From Aspidapion aeneum (taxonomy: Eukaryota; Arthropoda; Insecta; Coleoptera; Brentidae), in NCBI GenBank assembly GCA_963576565.1, contig OY755038.1, positions 15,384,087 through 15,448,086 on the forward strand: DNA of 64,000 bases. The letters are read 5' to 3'. Positions 47,466 to 60,600 of this stretch are shown here, in pieces (position 1 is the first letter of the stretch; every line of letters begins with the position of its first letter). The notes below the pieces were generated by a model, which did no database searches, was not told the origin of the DNA, and saw nothing but the letters and a program-made list of their open reading frames with translations. The translations under genes and the position numbers were made by a program.

Positions 47466-47903
47466 TGCTAGGTTTATTTAGATAAAAATAAATATTAAAA
47501 TACAAATTGCACTTAACTGTGTGGAGTTTATACAGAACAAGATAAAAATTAAAATAAAAATAAAAAGTTGGCCACATAAGCTCTCTCTTGTTGTTATATT
47601 GTAGAATGTTATGTTTTTTTTATTTTGTAGTACCATTTTTAAGCAATCCAACTTTAAAAAGCCAGTGGTTTAATTCAAAAATGATTTTACATCGTTTTTT
47701 GTACAAAAACAATAATAAAAATTTATTTTTATTTTTATTTGACTAAACTCCATATCATAATTTTTGAGATAACTTTTTGACAGTTATCAGCTGTTAACCA
47801 TAACAAATAGCATGGGCCAACGAAAAAAAGTTGTAAAAAGTTAACAGCAAAATATTTATATTTTTATATATTTATATTTATTTTTATCTGTATAAACCTA
47901 GCA
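47466..47903. mobile_element. MITE, TGCTAGGTTTAT family, copy 2
   Basis: 438 bp with ends TGCTAGGTTTATTTAGATAA / TTATCTGTATAAACCTAGCA, flanked by TTA (47463-47465, 47904-47906). Same ends as 14735-14909. Confidence 0.7.
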
Positions 47904-48422
47904 TTAGTGTATTTTGTTGGAGATGTATAAAAACAATGCGCATTATCTTGTAACTTTTTGTTTAATAGCATAACGATAAACAACTTTCATAACGTCATAA
48001 AAATATTTGTTAAAATTAAATATAATAAATACACTATAATTACTGTCACTACTTATGTTTATACAAAAGTCCTAAGTGTAAAAAACACTATTTTAGAAAC
48101 ATACAGGGTGTTAAATATCGGACCCAACTTAGTAGGTGTAACTCCCCGCTTAATTTATAGTAACATTACATTGTCGTTTTGTCCGAGTGTTTTCAATTGC
48201 TCTCGGGCGAGGGCAAGAGCTAGCGAAGAACCTAGAAGGCAGAGTCACATCCTACCTAGGTAGGCTGTGGCAGAGTGTTATGCTGGCATAAAGCCTATCC
48301 ACAAACTTTATTGCCACTCTATGTTTCATAATAACTATAAAAAAAGTACATGTTAAATATTTTACCATATATGGCTAAACTTATTCATATTAGTTAAGTG
48401 GCTTATAAGAAAAAATCGTGTC

Positions 48423-48942
48423 CAGTGTGGAAGATTTTTTAAAACTACCCTCGATCGAAACTACCCTCGGGTGTTGGCCTCCAATTTGAGTAGGAGGGCC
48501 TGTGTTACGTCATGAGTTCACAATGGTGGCTTTTTCATGTTTTTTAACAAACTTTGGCTAAATTAGTTTTACAGAAAATTTTGGCTTATAACTTTTGCTA
48601 AATTAGTTTTACAGAAAACTGTAAATAGATTTTTTCTTTGCATTATGTCTTAAAAACTAACAAAGATATTAATTTTTTTTTTGTGAAAATTCTTATAGTA
48701 TTTTTTTTAAAAATAATTTTACTGTACTACCTTAATTGGTGTTCTATTGCAAATAAAAAACGTATGTACTGTTTTTCTGTAAAACTAATTTAGCAAAACT
48801 TATAAGCCAAAGTTTGTGAAAAAAACATGAAAAAAAGCCGCCATTTGGATTTATGACGTTACTTTTTCTCAAACTGGTGAATTAAAATTGTGGCATCTAT
48901 TACCAATCATTCTAGGGTAGTTTAGAAAATCTTCCACAACTA
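48423..48942. repeat. Inverted-repeat element with GTGTGGAAGATTTTTTAAAA arms
   Basis: Left GTGTGGAAGATTTTTTAAAA CTACCCT pairs with right AGGGTAGTTTAGAAAATCTT CCACA. Inner arms with AACAAACTTTGGCTAAATTA also pair. Non-coding. Confidence 0.65.
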
Positions 48943-48972
48943 TCCCACGGAATACTATAGGCTACTCAACTA

Positions 48973-50446
48973 CCGGGTGGGTAAAAAAAACCGAAATCAA
49001 TCAGAGTTTTGACTAAATATATTTCTTTGTCCGCCATCTCAAAATCCAAGATGGCGAACGAAATTAAATTGCACCCTTCAAAGATGCTGGTGTATTCTTG
49101 TGTTGCTCACACGTTTTAATTATTTTTTTAAATCAGTAAAAAATCTTGCCACGCACAACCAAGTACAAACTAGCAAAATCGGTTTGGTGGTTCTAAAAAA
49201 AAATATTTTTGTTTCAACCATTGTTTTGAATATTATACGATTGCCTTGCCAATCATGTCTGCATTTATTTCATAATAAATTCATTACTATTAAACCGATT
49301 TTGATGAAATAAAAAACGTCCTGGTGAGAAATGATTTCCTTTTAAAGATCATGAACAAAATTTATCGCCGTCTTAAAATTTAAGAATCATACTTGATTCT
49401 TCAAAATGGCGTGTTTATTCATATTTTCTGAAAATGTTTTACTTTTTATTTTAATCTATAGAAAATCACTAATTTTCCCCCGCACAACAAGGTATAAATT
49501 AATAAAATCGGTGTGGAAGTTTTCAAAAAAGAAGTTTGTTTCAGCCATTGTTTTACAGATTATACGATTGCATTGCCAATCCTGTCTGCATTTATTTCCT
49601 TATAAACTTATTATTACTGAACCGATCTTAGTGAAATAAAAAAAAATCATAGTGAGAATTGATTGTTTTTTAAAGATTGTTTGCCGCCATCCTAAAAGTT
49701 AAGATGTCAGACAGAATCATACTTGACCCTATAAAGAGGCAAGTTCATTTTTATTTTCCAAAACGGTTTAGTTGTTTTTTTTTTTAATTTGGAGAAAAGC
49801 ACTACTTTTTTTCCGCTTAACAAAGTACAAAGTACTAAAATCGGTGAAGTGATTCTCACAAAATCTGATTTTTCTTTAACCAATGTTTTACAAAAATATA
49901 CGATTGCATTTTGCATCAAGTATGATTCTGTCCGACATCTTAAATTCTAAGATTGCGAAAAATGTTGATTACAATCTTTAAAGAGCAATCAATTCTCACC
50001 ATGATTTATTATTTTTTATTTTACGAAAATTGGTTTAGTAATAGCGAATTTATGTCTGCATTCATTTCCTTAATGAATGCAGACAGGATTGGCAATGCAA
50101 TCGTATAATCGCTAAAACATGGTTGAAACAAAAATACATTGTTTAAGAACCATCACACCTATTTTACTAATTTGTACCTCGTTGTGTGTGGGGAAAAGTA
50201 GTGCTTTTCTATAAATTAAAAAAAAAATACTAAACATGTACGCAAACACAAGAACAAACGAGCATCTTTGAAGGGTACATTTAAATTTCGTCCGACATCT
50301 TGGATTTTGAGATGGCGGACAAAAAGTATATTTAGCCAAAACTCTGATTCATTCTCTGCCAAGTGCAGTTTGTCCCATTAAAATCTATTGTATAGTTCAA
50401 AAGTTATAATGAAAAAAAAATTGTCCGGTTTTTTTGGCCCACCCGG
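48973..50446. repeat. 1.47-kb inverted-repeat element with repeated subunits
   Basis: Ends CCGGGTGGGTAAAAAAAACC / GGTTTTTTTGGCCCACCCGG; next inside, TCCGCCATCTCAAAATCCAA pairs with its inverse near 50290. The arms contain ~310-bp subunits (CGATTGCATTGCCAATCCTG, CATTTATTTCCTTA, AGATTG...CCGCCATC) repeated directly, then inverted. No TSD and no protein. Confidence 0.65.
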
Positions 50447-51171
50447 CATATGGTTTTCTATTTCTTAGCATTGATTTCAATAAAAATAGTTAATATCTCA
50501 AATTTCAGGTAATAAGACGGTAATTTGAGATAAGTATTTTTTCTATCCTACTCTAGAAATACTTACACATAAAAATATATAATGGGTGTGACAAAAAAAG
50601 TGTATTATTTCAAATAAGTTTAAAAAAGAAAACAAATCGAATATTATTAAATCTTAAGATGTTGGGATAACTGCAATTTATACAAATTTGTTTTTCAATT
50701 AAATAAAAAACAAGATTTTGGTAAAAATAATATCAAAATATTTTTGTTGCGGCATAAAAAGTGTCAAATTTACACAAAACAAAAAAAAATAATTTGAAAT
50801 TCTGAAACTTTAAAACAAGGATGTTTTGTGCAAAAGTTGTAAGAAATTTTCTGTAGACCTTATTTATTGCTCATTTGTTAAAAATATAAAACACGATTTC
50901 CGTAACACCCTGTACATTTAAGTGGAGAATTCCCAATACTGACGCAAGGTATTTAGGGTCAACAAAAAAATATTGCGACCTGCTTTTTTATTTTTATTTT
51001 CCAAGAGGCTTTATTTATTGCTTATTAGTTGTTTTTAAAATAAGGTAAAATACTAAAAATAAATTAATAAAATATGTCGCCAAACATCAAAGAATGATTT
51101 TTTTTTTTAGTGATTTTAAGAAAAAATCTTCAAATAAACAAGGTTCCGCAAATGCTGAGTTTTTGAGATAC

Positions 51172-51905
51172 AGGGTGTCAAATTTAAAATTTTTTGTTTG
51201 TTTTTTCTTTATAGCTTGTGTAGTTTTTGAGTTGTTTTGCTCAAATTTGGAAAGCGTGTTTAGCTACAAGGCATACATCCTTAAGCATGCCAAACAAATA
51301 TCAGGAAAAACGGCAGAGTGATACTTTTTCAGGGGTCATGCCCCTTTTTTTCCTCCAGAACTTTTTTACAGTAAGCCATTGGTAGATCCAAAAATATTAT
51401 TTGGATTCTCTGTTTTATGCAGAAACTTTTTGATCCCTTGCAATTTTTTGTATCTCGAACCGTTTGCAAGAAAAAAGACAAAAAATAAAAATGTGTACTC
51501 TGCTGAATGACATTCAAATTTAAAATATTCACTAATTATTTTAATTTTATGCGACTTTTATGTAATTTCATAATAAATATTTTTTTGTCTTTTTTCTTGA
51601 AAACGGTTAGAGATACAAAAAATTGCCAGAGAACAAAAAGTTTCCGAATAAAAGGAGGAATTCATTTTACATTTTTGAATCTGCCAGTGGTTTACTGCAA
51701 AAAAGTTTTGAGGGAAAAAATAGGGCATGGCCCCGGAAAAAATATCACGCTGTAGTTTTTGCCTAATATTTGACATGCTTAATGATATAAATACATGTTT
51801 CAGATTTAAGCTAAATATCTCAAAAACTGCACGAGTTATAAAGAAAAAACAAATACAAACTTAAAACTTTAACATCCCATATTAACTTTATTAACACTCT
51901 GTATA
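51172..51905. repeat. ACAGGGTGTCAAATTT inverted-repeat element
   Basis: Arms include GCATGCCAAACAAATATCAGG / GACATGCTTAATG and GGGGTCATGCCCC / GGGCATGGCCCC, around repeats with TTTTCTTGAAAACGGTTAGA. Right end AACACTCTGTATA. Non-coding. Confidence 0.55.
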
Positions 51906-52009
51906 TGCCACTAATGCGGCCGGTAAAAATTAAAAAACCTTTATCAAAATATTTGCCTAAATTGGCTAAACTAAGCAAAGCAAGTCCGCATACTTGGAAA
52001 TGCACGTCT

Positions 52010-53080
52010 CTATACAGGGTGTCCTAGATAAATGGGCTTTTCAGAAACGGTTTCTATAAAAAATTAGGTCACACAAACATATGGAAACCACTCCTTAAGG
52101 AAAACAGGCGCCTTAAGATTTAAAAAGAGGGCGGGACGTCACACCTGACTGCACACCAAGTAGTAAAATGCGTGCCAAAAAGTGTCACATTCCGCATGCT
52201 CGTAGAAAAACGATTTTTTGGTAAGTCTTCTACTTTTTTAGAAACAGTTCTGGAAAGCACTATGCAGTTAATTTTATCTGTGATACCCTATGCATAGAAA
52301 ACATTCAAAAAAATTAAGTTTGCCAAAAAAAGTTATTTTTCATGAAAAGTTCTGTATATCCTAAAACCCAAAGTAAAATGTTGCACCATATCGAAAATTG
52401 TTCTTAAAAGTTGATTAGACCAGGGACTGATGATAACTTCAATCTGTCCCTGAGTAGACCTAAAAACTATCGACGTTTTAATATGCCAATATATCAAGAA
52501 TTATATCCATTTATGTTAATTTTTTTTTCATTGAACAAAATTAATTAATATTATATTTTAGATTTTAGAAACACTACTAGAAAATTTGATCTATTTTGTT
52601 CAAATCTTAAGGCAGAATTTTTTATAAAGTATAACTTTTTCTTTTAATTTTTTTTTCCATATGGTGCAATTTTAAGCACACACTACACAACCGAACCGAA
52701 CCGAACCAAGTTGGCAACATATTATTATTATGAATTTTAGGGAAAAAAGTTATTATTCATAAAAAAAGTCTGCATATTTGTTGTTATTGTTGTTTTATAC
52801 GAGGTCGTCAAAAAATATTAATTTTGTCCAAGAATAAAGTAGGTGCCTTTATTTTTGAAAATATCGAAAATAGTGATTAAGAAAACTGATCAGAACGAAA
52901 AACAAATGTTAAATGTGCAATTACATCCATTTATAATAAAAATATGTGTATGTAGCTTAGAGTAATAAAAATATATACTTATAGGTTTAAAGTAATTTTT
53001 ACTAATTTCCCGACATTATAAATTGAAAAGTTAAGCAAATTATAACGCGTTTTATAAATGTAACTACAGTAAATTTGATC
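52010..53080. other. Single CAGGGTGTCC end and AT-rich sequence
   Basis: TACAGGGTGTCCTAGATAAA at 52013 is one end of an element whose partner is not visible nearby. Nothing coding. Confidence 0.35.
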
Positions 53081-53084
53081 CATC

Positions 53085-53675
53085 GAGCGGCGTGGTGTGG
53101 TTGGGGTGATATGTAGTGACAATGGGACTAAATTCCTTGGCATTCCAAGTGAGGTCTAGTGATTTATGGAGCTCATAGCTCGGAACGGTACAGGTTTTTG
53201 GGGTCAATCATTAGAACAAAAAATACTTGAAATTAAGACCTCAATCGAGCGCACCCACCGCCATTGCGCTAGCATAACAAATGAGGATTGAGTCTAGCGG
53301 CGCGGTGTGGTTGAAGTGATATATAGTGACAATGGGACTAAATTCCTTGGCATTCAAGTGAGGTCTAGTGATTTTAGGAGCTCATAACTCGGAACGGTAC
53401 AGGTTTTTCGGGCCAATCATTAGAACAAAAAATACTTGAATTTAGGACCCCAATCGAGCACACCCACCGCCATTGCGCTAGCATAACAAATGAGGATTGA
53501 GTCTAGCGACGCGGTGTTGTTGGAGTGATATGTAGTGACAATGGGATTAAATTCCTTGGCATTCCAAGTGAGGTCTAGTAACTTTAGGAGCTCATAACTC
53601 GGAAGAGTGCAGGTTTTTCGGGTCAATCAATAGGACAAAAAATACTTGAATTTAAGACCTTAATCGACGCCGTTG
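53085..53675 (+). repeat. About 210-bp tandem satellite, ~2.8 units
   Basis: Units start at 53085, 53295 and 53504 (GCGGCGTGGTGTGGTTGG, AGTGACAATGGGACTAAATT CCTTGG, GAGGTCTAGTGA, CCACCGCCATTGCGCTAGCA). Copies are about 95% alike. Short frames only. Confidence 0.85.
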
Positions 53676-54103
53676 CGCTATTTCTATTAAAATATATTTT
53701 CTGTGTAATTGCAAACATGGTTTTTAGTACTGATCAAATTTTTTCATAACAATTTTCGATATTATCAAAAATTAAAGTACTTTATTTTGAGCAAAATTCA
53801 TATTTTTTGACAAGTCTTGTATACGACTCAAAAAAGTTTGATATCTGATGATTGTCTTTTAGGTTTTAGGATATGGAGAACTTTTTATGAAGCATTTTTT
53901 TCCTAAAATTAATAGTAAAAATTTCTCCAAATATGTTGCCAACTTAAGTAGACGACACATTGTAGTGTATTGACGTGTCCTTTCGACTTATACTAATTGG
54001 AATACTTACAAATAAAGCTATGTACAAATGCTCATCTGACAAACAGCGAACATATTCTTTGCCAGATATCTTGATACTTCTATTAGTTAAAATTCGCTCT
54101 CAG

Positions 54104-54256
54104 GGTATGAATTCTTGAATAGGTGAGAAGGAGTACTCCATTAAAAGCGGGTGAAAGTCAAACTGCGCATGCGATCTCACGTGATTTCCGCATCTCTATT
54201 GGTCCTGACGTGAAGGATGCTCATTCTCACTCTCACCAGTTTCAAGAATCCATACA
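54104..54256. repeat. Small inverted-repeat element downstream of spz3
   Basis: GAATTCTTGAATAGGTGAGA pairs imperfectly with CTCTCACCAGTTTCAAGAATC. A CAGGGTGCTCC motif at 54345 lies between it and the spz3 stop. Confidence 0.5.
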
Positions 54257-54538
54257 CAGAATGACCTTATTGGTCAAAAATCACGTTTTTAATTTCAAAT
54301 TTGTTTGCTGAACCAAGAGGGGATATTTGGAGTAAAATATTATACAGGGTGCTCCTTTATGTACTAAAGTTGTCAAAATTTGACATTTGGAGTCACCTTT
54401 GACATCCCTGACATGCACCATTTGAAAACTAGAGAAAACCTATACAACTTATGTATTAAAAATTTTCTTTATCTCTTATTAAGTCACAGACGCGGCAGTT
54501 TTTTGGTGAGTTCAGTCTTTTTGAAACCAAAAATTAAC

Positions 54539-54646
54539 TTAGAGGTCGTTGTGAGGTCCTTTTCGCCTGACGTATTTGTTGAAGTAGTCGGGTCTCCAGC
54601 ATTTGCAGGACCCTGGAATCAGGAACCAATCGAAGTAGAGACGCAC
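54539..54646 (-). CDS. spz3: spz3 exon 9 (terminal)
   Basis: Residues 354-388 and stop TAA (54541-54539): VRLYFDWFLIPGSCKCWRPD then YFNKYVRRKGPHNDL. The SCKCW pair supplies the last two knot cysteines. The acceptor is ctgttttccag. No canonical AATAAA was seen close downstream. A 124-codon open frame on the plus strand across this exon is an antisense shadow. Confidence 0.93.
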   Translation of the reverse strand: MRLYFDWFLIPGSCKCWRPDYFNKYVRRKGPHNDL

Positions 54647-57600
54647 CTGGAAAACAGTTTTCTATATCTACCTTTATTTTCTATTTGGCACACAGTTCAG
54701 TTAGACTATACAAAAAGCCAGCTTAGCTTAAAAACTTCTCTTTCTAGCTTTTAGTTAAACATCAAGCCTATAGGTTTTTTATTGGGTAACACATGCGGTT
54801 TCTTTAGACCACCCTATTTATATAAATGTTATACTACCAAACCCTGCTTTAGATGAAATCTCGCCTACCTGGAAACATCCTAAAGCATCAACCCCATCGC
54901 AATGGGTCGGCCTGGATGTGGTGGAAGTTTCAAAACCTGGTTGAAGACCAGCTCGCTTCTGGAGATACTGCTGATAATTCTACAAAACAAATAAACTCGC
55001 AACATTTTTCATTTGTTTTTATAGTAGCCCAATCATTTTAAATATAATTTATTGATTTTATTAAATTATGTACATATTTGTTTTCTACCATTATTTGTTT
55101 CGATATATGCTTAATAAAGGTGAAAATGCTGGAAACAGATAACCGAAGGTGGTAAACACTTTCCATATCAAATTTGGGAGCAAAAAGTTATTTTATAATC
55201 TACATCTTCGGGGACTCACATACAGGGTTAAAATATTTCTTTCGCCATTTTTCTCTTTGAAAATATTAAAATTATTGGAGAACCACCTGCCGCGACAAAA
55301 TGTATAAATGACATAATAAATATCTGAAGAACTATAGCTCTGGCAACATTTGCAGCTACAAAATATTTTGTTACCTGAAAATCTTGTACAGACGGGGGCT
55401 GTGACGCAGTAACTGGATTTCTTTGCGGATTTACAGTGTCACTACTGCTAAGAATGGTATCTGGATAGTAGATTTCCGCTACTAGAAGACTGGACCATCT
55501 TGGCGATGAAAGACATCCTCCTTCAAGGTAGTGGCATCTTGATTGAAGACATCTAGAAAAGGAGAAAACAAACTATTAGAGTCAACCTAAAAATAATTAA
55601 AAGTGGTGGGGTTAGATTTTACTATTTTAAAACGCAAATTTTTTTAAAAGGCATTCCCTAAACATTTTTAAGCTCGACAAATCAACTCCATCTTAGGACA
55701 TAGGCCTCCCCCACTCTTCCCTGTCTGTCGCCGTGTTCATCCATCTAGTCTCCGCATGTTTTTTTAAATCGTTCGTCCATCTCCTTTTGGGTCGTCTCCT
55801 ACTTCTTTTATTTTCCTAAGGTCTCCAGTGTTTAATTTTTATTAAATATGTTTAATATATATAATCTGAAATCCCACTTTTGTTTTATATCTTATCTATT
55901 CATTCCATTTTCTATCTGTTAGCTTAACATGTAAGATTTGTCTTTTCGTTGATCCTTGGGCTTTTGTTAACTTATCCATGTTTGATTTTTTCTCCAGGTC
56001 TGGAATCCATAGGAGTACAGGAAGGATACATTGGTTATACATCTTCGTTTTGAGTTACTGTGGATTTTTTATATTTTTTAATATGTAGCTTAATTTACTA
56101 AATGCTGCCAAGGCCAATATCTTACTTGTCTCTTGATTTTAGCTTTTTGGTTTTCTTTTTTTAGTTTAATGATTTGTGCCTATTTCATGAGGATTGGCTT
56201 GGTTTCTTCGTGGATTTTGATTAATGTTGTTGATTCGCTATATATATTATAATAAGTACCCCCTGTTAAAATCCGCTAAAGTAAGCCATTTTTGAGAAAT
56301 TTAGTTTGGGTTGGTTATATGCCGTATGCCGCACTGAAATATTCAAATTCTTTTGAATAATAATTAAAAATATGAAATATAATTTAATCAAAACAAGGAA
56401 GACATACAGGGTGTATGGGAAAGTGAGTCGAATGATATCTTGGTTTGAAGGTGTAGTGAATGTCTTTACAACCGTGTAAAAATTTTGCCAATCTATAAAT
56501 TTGTCTTTAAGTATAAAATAAAATAACTTAAAAAAAATCTTTACTAAAATATCATATATCTACTTTAGTTTCCGGGTTATCTATGATATTTTTCAAATAA
56601 CCTAGGAATAACATTATAGGACATAGATGAAAACATAATGATAGAATAGGTAAGTTACCATGGAACGAAAAAAAAGCGTTTTGTATTATGTACAGCTAAT
56701 TTCAAAAAAATCTCATATGGTATTGAAATTACTTTGATAGATTAACATTGAAATTGAATCAAATTTTGGCAAGTTTTTGAAAATCGTATCCTTGGTTTTT
56801 TGAAATTAAGTGTACGTTTCTAAAAATAAATTAAATAATCCGGAACCAAGTATGTACAAAACATATTTTTCTTATTTAATTTTTTTATCGCTCCATGTTA
56901 AATTTGGAAATTTTGAGGAAAATATCTCAAAAACAAATCGATATATTTTTTTAAAATTTTTACACGGGTTTAAAAACATTGAAGATACCTTTAAAACATG
57001 TATATAATAAAATATTAAAATTTAGGAAAAATAAACAAAAAATATAATTCACAATATCCAAGAAACATAGTACTTATTACTTACTTAGTAACTTCCACCG
57101 TTTGTGTAAAGTACCCTTCGTACGGAATTTGCACAATATATCTCCAAATTCCTTGGTAATTTTTGGCAAATACTGGTGTTGCGTATTCTACTTTAGCGGG
57201 ACAAGGAGTTGGGGGCCCCTCGTACCTAAACAGAAAAAAACAGTCAATATACAACAATAATATCATATATATTTCGTTTCTTTAAACCACAAGGTTATTG
57301 TTGATTGAAAAACCGTTATTTCATTTTCTGCGCCATTTTAGTATACTCAACCCGAATTCCGTCAATGTTTTGAATTATTAAGCTAATCCTACAATAGAAT
57401 TTCAAAAAAAATTGTTTTATCATTTCACCTATATATCTTGCAACACTGTGCGCAAAAGGAAGCTGCGCGCGAAAAATTCTTTTAGTCGTACTTCAAGTGT
57501 CGAAGCGGAACGTCGCATTTTATTATAAGATTAGCCACTTGCACGTACTTATTTAATCTAAGATTTTAGGTACTTAATTTTATTATTACCCAATATATTT

Positions 57601-60600
57601 ATATTTTTTACTAAACCAATGTCCGTAGATAAGTTTTTAACCAAAATTTTCTTTCTTTTTTTGATTATTTTCAATAAAAAGGGGGTGGCAGGGTTTGCGT
57701 TACAAAAAAGCATTGAGCCGAAAATCCGTCAGAAGTGACGGAATTCCCAACAAAAACAATGTCTATTCAAATTAGTTTGTTTCAAACCCACATTTATCAA
57801 AAAGCGAAAAATACATCAAAATGAGAATCACAGTATTGATCATATTTTCCAAATCCCAAATTTAGCCACAGGCTTTTTGAGCTATTTTCTCTGATAATGT
57901 GTTTTAAATTTAAGGTGTCGGAATTCAGGCTGTGGGGCTATGACGGCTTTCCTATTATTTTATTTTTGTAAAAAATAAGGATGACGGAGTTCTGGTGGGC
58001 AACAATTTTTTGTTCATTTTTTCCATATTAACAACCATCTAAAGACAAAAAATCTAAGATGATAAAACCTACAACAAATAAAATTTTTTAAATTTCAAAT
58101 TCTGTCATATGTTTTTATGCTCTACTCATTTAAAATCTGTGATGAATTTGGGTGTCGGAATTTAGTATACGACAATGACGGCTTTCAGGTTGTGATTTCT
58201 TACGTTTGCTGGATTATGAAGGAGGTTCTCGCCGTTTCATATCTTACAAAAAATACCCACCTATCCAGAATTTTTGCTCCAAATATTCTGTTTACTGTAA
58301 GAAATAAATACCTTACAAAGCTCCATCATTTCGAATACCACAGTTATAGGTAAAGTGAATTTTTAGTTATGTTACAGTCAGACAGATAGACCGACAGATA
58401 TTCCTAGAACAGTTATACTGACACACAGACATATACTACCACAAAATTTGGTAATTAGGTTTTTTTGGGTTTTTAAATAAAAATATTTTATTTACGAACC
58501 CATTAGGTTTTCACGTCTAATGGTATGAACAACTATAAAAATTCTATATTTTTTCGTGTGCGTACTGAGGTCCTCCTAAAAATATTTGATGAACTTATGT
58601 AAGCAAAGTTAATTAGTACAATAAAAGTATTTGTTAGGTATAGATTGTTTTTAGCATCCATTTTATTATATGACGGAATTCAGGTCAAAACCATGTCGGA
58701 GTTAAGGTAAGCATAATGTCGAAATTAGAAATTTCGGATCTCTAACTTTTTTTATTTATTAAAAAAATATAGCTAGATTTAAATTCTCAAAATAGAATAC
58801 AATGTTTAATCAAATGTCCAAAGTTTCCGCACAAGTAAAAATAATTCAATATATCAACAAATAGAGTATATCATCTCAAAAGTCAGTCCACGAATACTAA
58901 GAGGCTTAAGGTGATGGGATTCGGGTCGACTACTACATATTAATAAAAACAAATTATAACCTTAGTTGCTGAACATTTTCATCCCTTCTTTCCAAGGGTA
59001 AATTTTGAGTTTTGACCGGGCTGGCAGACTTGGAGGATATGGTTTCACCATTGATTGCTTTGTACAGCATACAAAAAACACCACCTATTAAAAAACATCA
59101 ATGACTGTTGAGTTATAAATCAAAAGTAAGTACCACTGGCTTGATTTAAATAATAACATATATGAAAGATAAAACTATACTAAAATATTAAATATCTACT
59201 TCAATTTCCTGATTATCTATGATATTTTTCAAATTACCTAGGAATATTATTGTAAGTCATAGATAAAAACATAATGACAGAATAGGTTTACCTTCATCGC
59301 AAAATTTTTTGGACTGTCTTGCTTCTTCTTTGATGTCCTTCTCTTCATCTTTTTCTTCTTTTTGATCGGTAGTTTCATTGTGTGGAATCGAATTTTCATT
59401 GCCTGTGCTTCTTTTGACTCTGTCCATTCGGTCGTTTTCTTGTAGGTTACCAATAATACTGAAATAAAAGGTTATATTTTAAAACTTGTTTGTTGTTGTT
59501 GTTGTTTTTGAAGAAACTGGCAATAAACGAGGGAGTTTATTATGGCACGCTAGATCTTAAGGCACTTTTTTGGAACCAAACTTAATTTTCGTTGTCACAG
59601 ACTAAAAACAAATATTTATTGAAAGCATATCTAAAGCATTTGGATTATCTTGCTTATAACTTGATTAAATTAATTAATACCAACAGTTCCGACCGAACCA
59701 AACCGAACCACACAAAACCGTTATAATCTTGAACAAAACTCAAAAGAAAGTTGTGTCATCCATTTGGATGGCTATTTTTCGTTGTTACAGAAATTGTCCC
59801 TGTATTACAGATCGGGACATAAATTTTTTCTTTAGAATTTAGTTGTACTTAAAATCTACCTTGATATTTTTGACCATTATCTATAATGGTAATTGGTAAT
59901 TGTGTTTTTGTGCCATAAATTGGGTGTTTCTCTTTGTTGTCCCTTCTGTATTGTTGATGTCCCCTCTGTAATATCTAAAATACCTATTTTTGTCAACTTT
60001 GCAAGTCTAGTGTTAATTTAATTAATTTTTTTAATTTTAAGTTGTCCATCAGATACAACTTTCAGTAAAAGAATAAATTATTTTCCGATAATGTGTATTT
60101 CAATTATTTGGAAGGAAATTAATACTAGAAATACCTAACCAAAATCTCTAAAAATTAGTTTTTAAGAAATATTTTGGTAGTTATTGTTATAAAATAACTG
60201 CGCAGTGTGTTTTTTTTACTCAGTTTCTGACTAGAGTCCCTGTATGGCCGCCAATATCTGTCACATATAGGGACTCTATTTCTGACTAGCTATTTTATTT
60301 CAGCCATATTTTAACACAGTTGATAGGTTTTCGGTGCGTAATATGGCAAAAAGGACCGCGTTACAGAAGAGACAAAATAATGACCATTCTAACAAAAATT
60401 CATAAAAAAAACGCAACTCACATAATTATATCTAACTAGCTTTTGGTGAATAAATAAAAACCGTGACACTTACGAATTTTGTGCATAGTCTTCTTGAAGT
60501 TGAGCAACTTTTGGCAGCGTGTTATCCGTTTTCAGAATAGGCAGGGTTCTACTAAAGTACTTGAGAGTCATATTTCGTATCAGCTCACTAAAAAAATAGG

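Noticed and set aside
54380..54754. 124-codon plus-strand open frame
   Set aside because: It runs antisense across the terminal exon of spz3, whose cystine-knot sequence and splice sites explain this DNA.
59247..59453. Lysine-rich 68-codon frame (KKKKKMKRRTSKKK)
   Set aside because: It is an alternative frame of spz3 exon 4; the exon phases require the acidic/charged reading instead.
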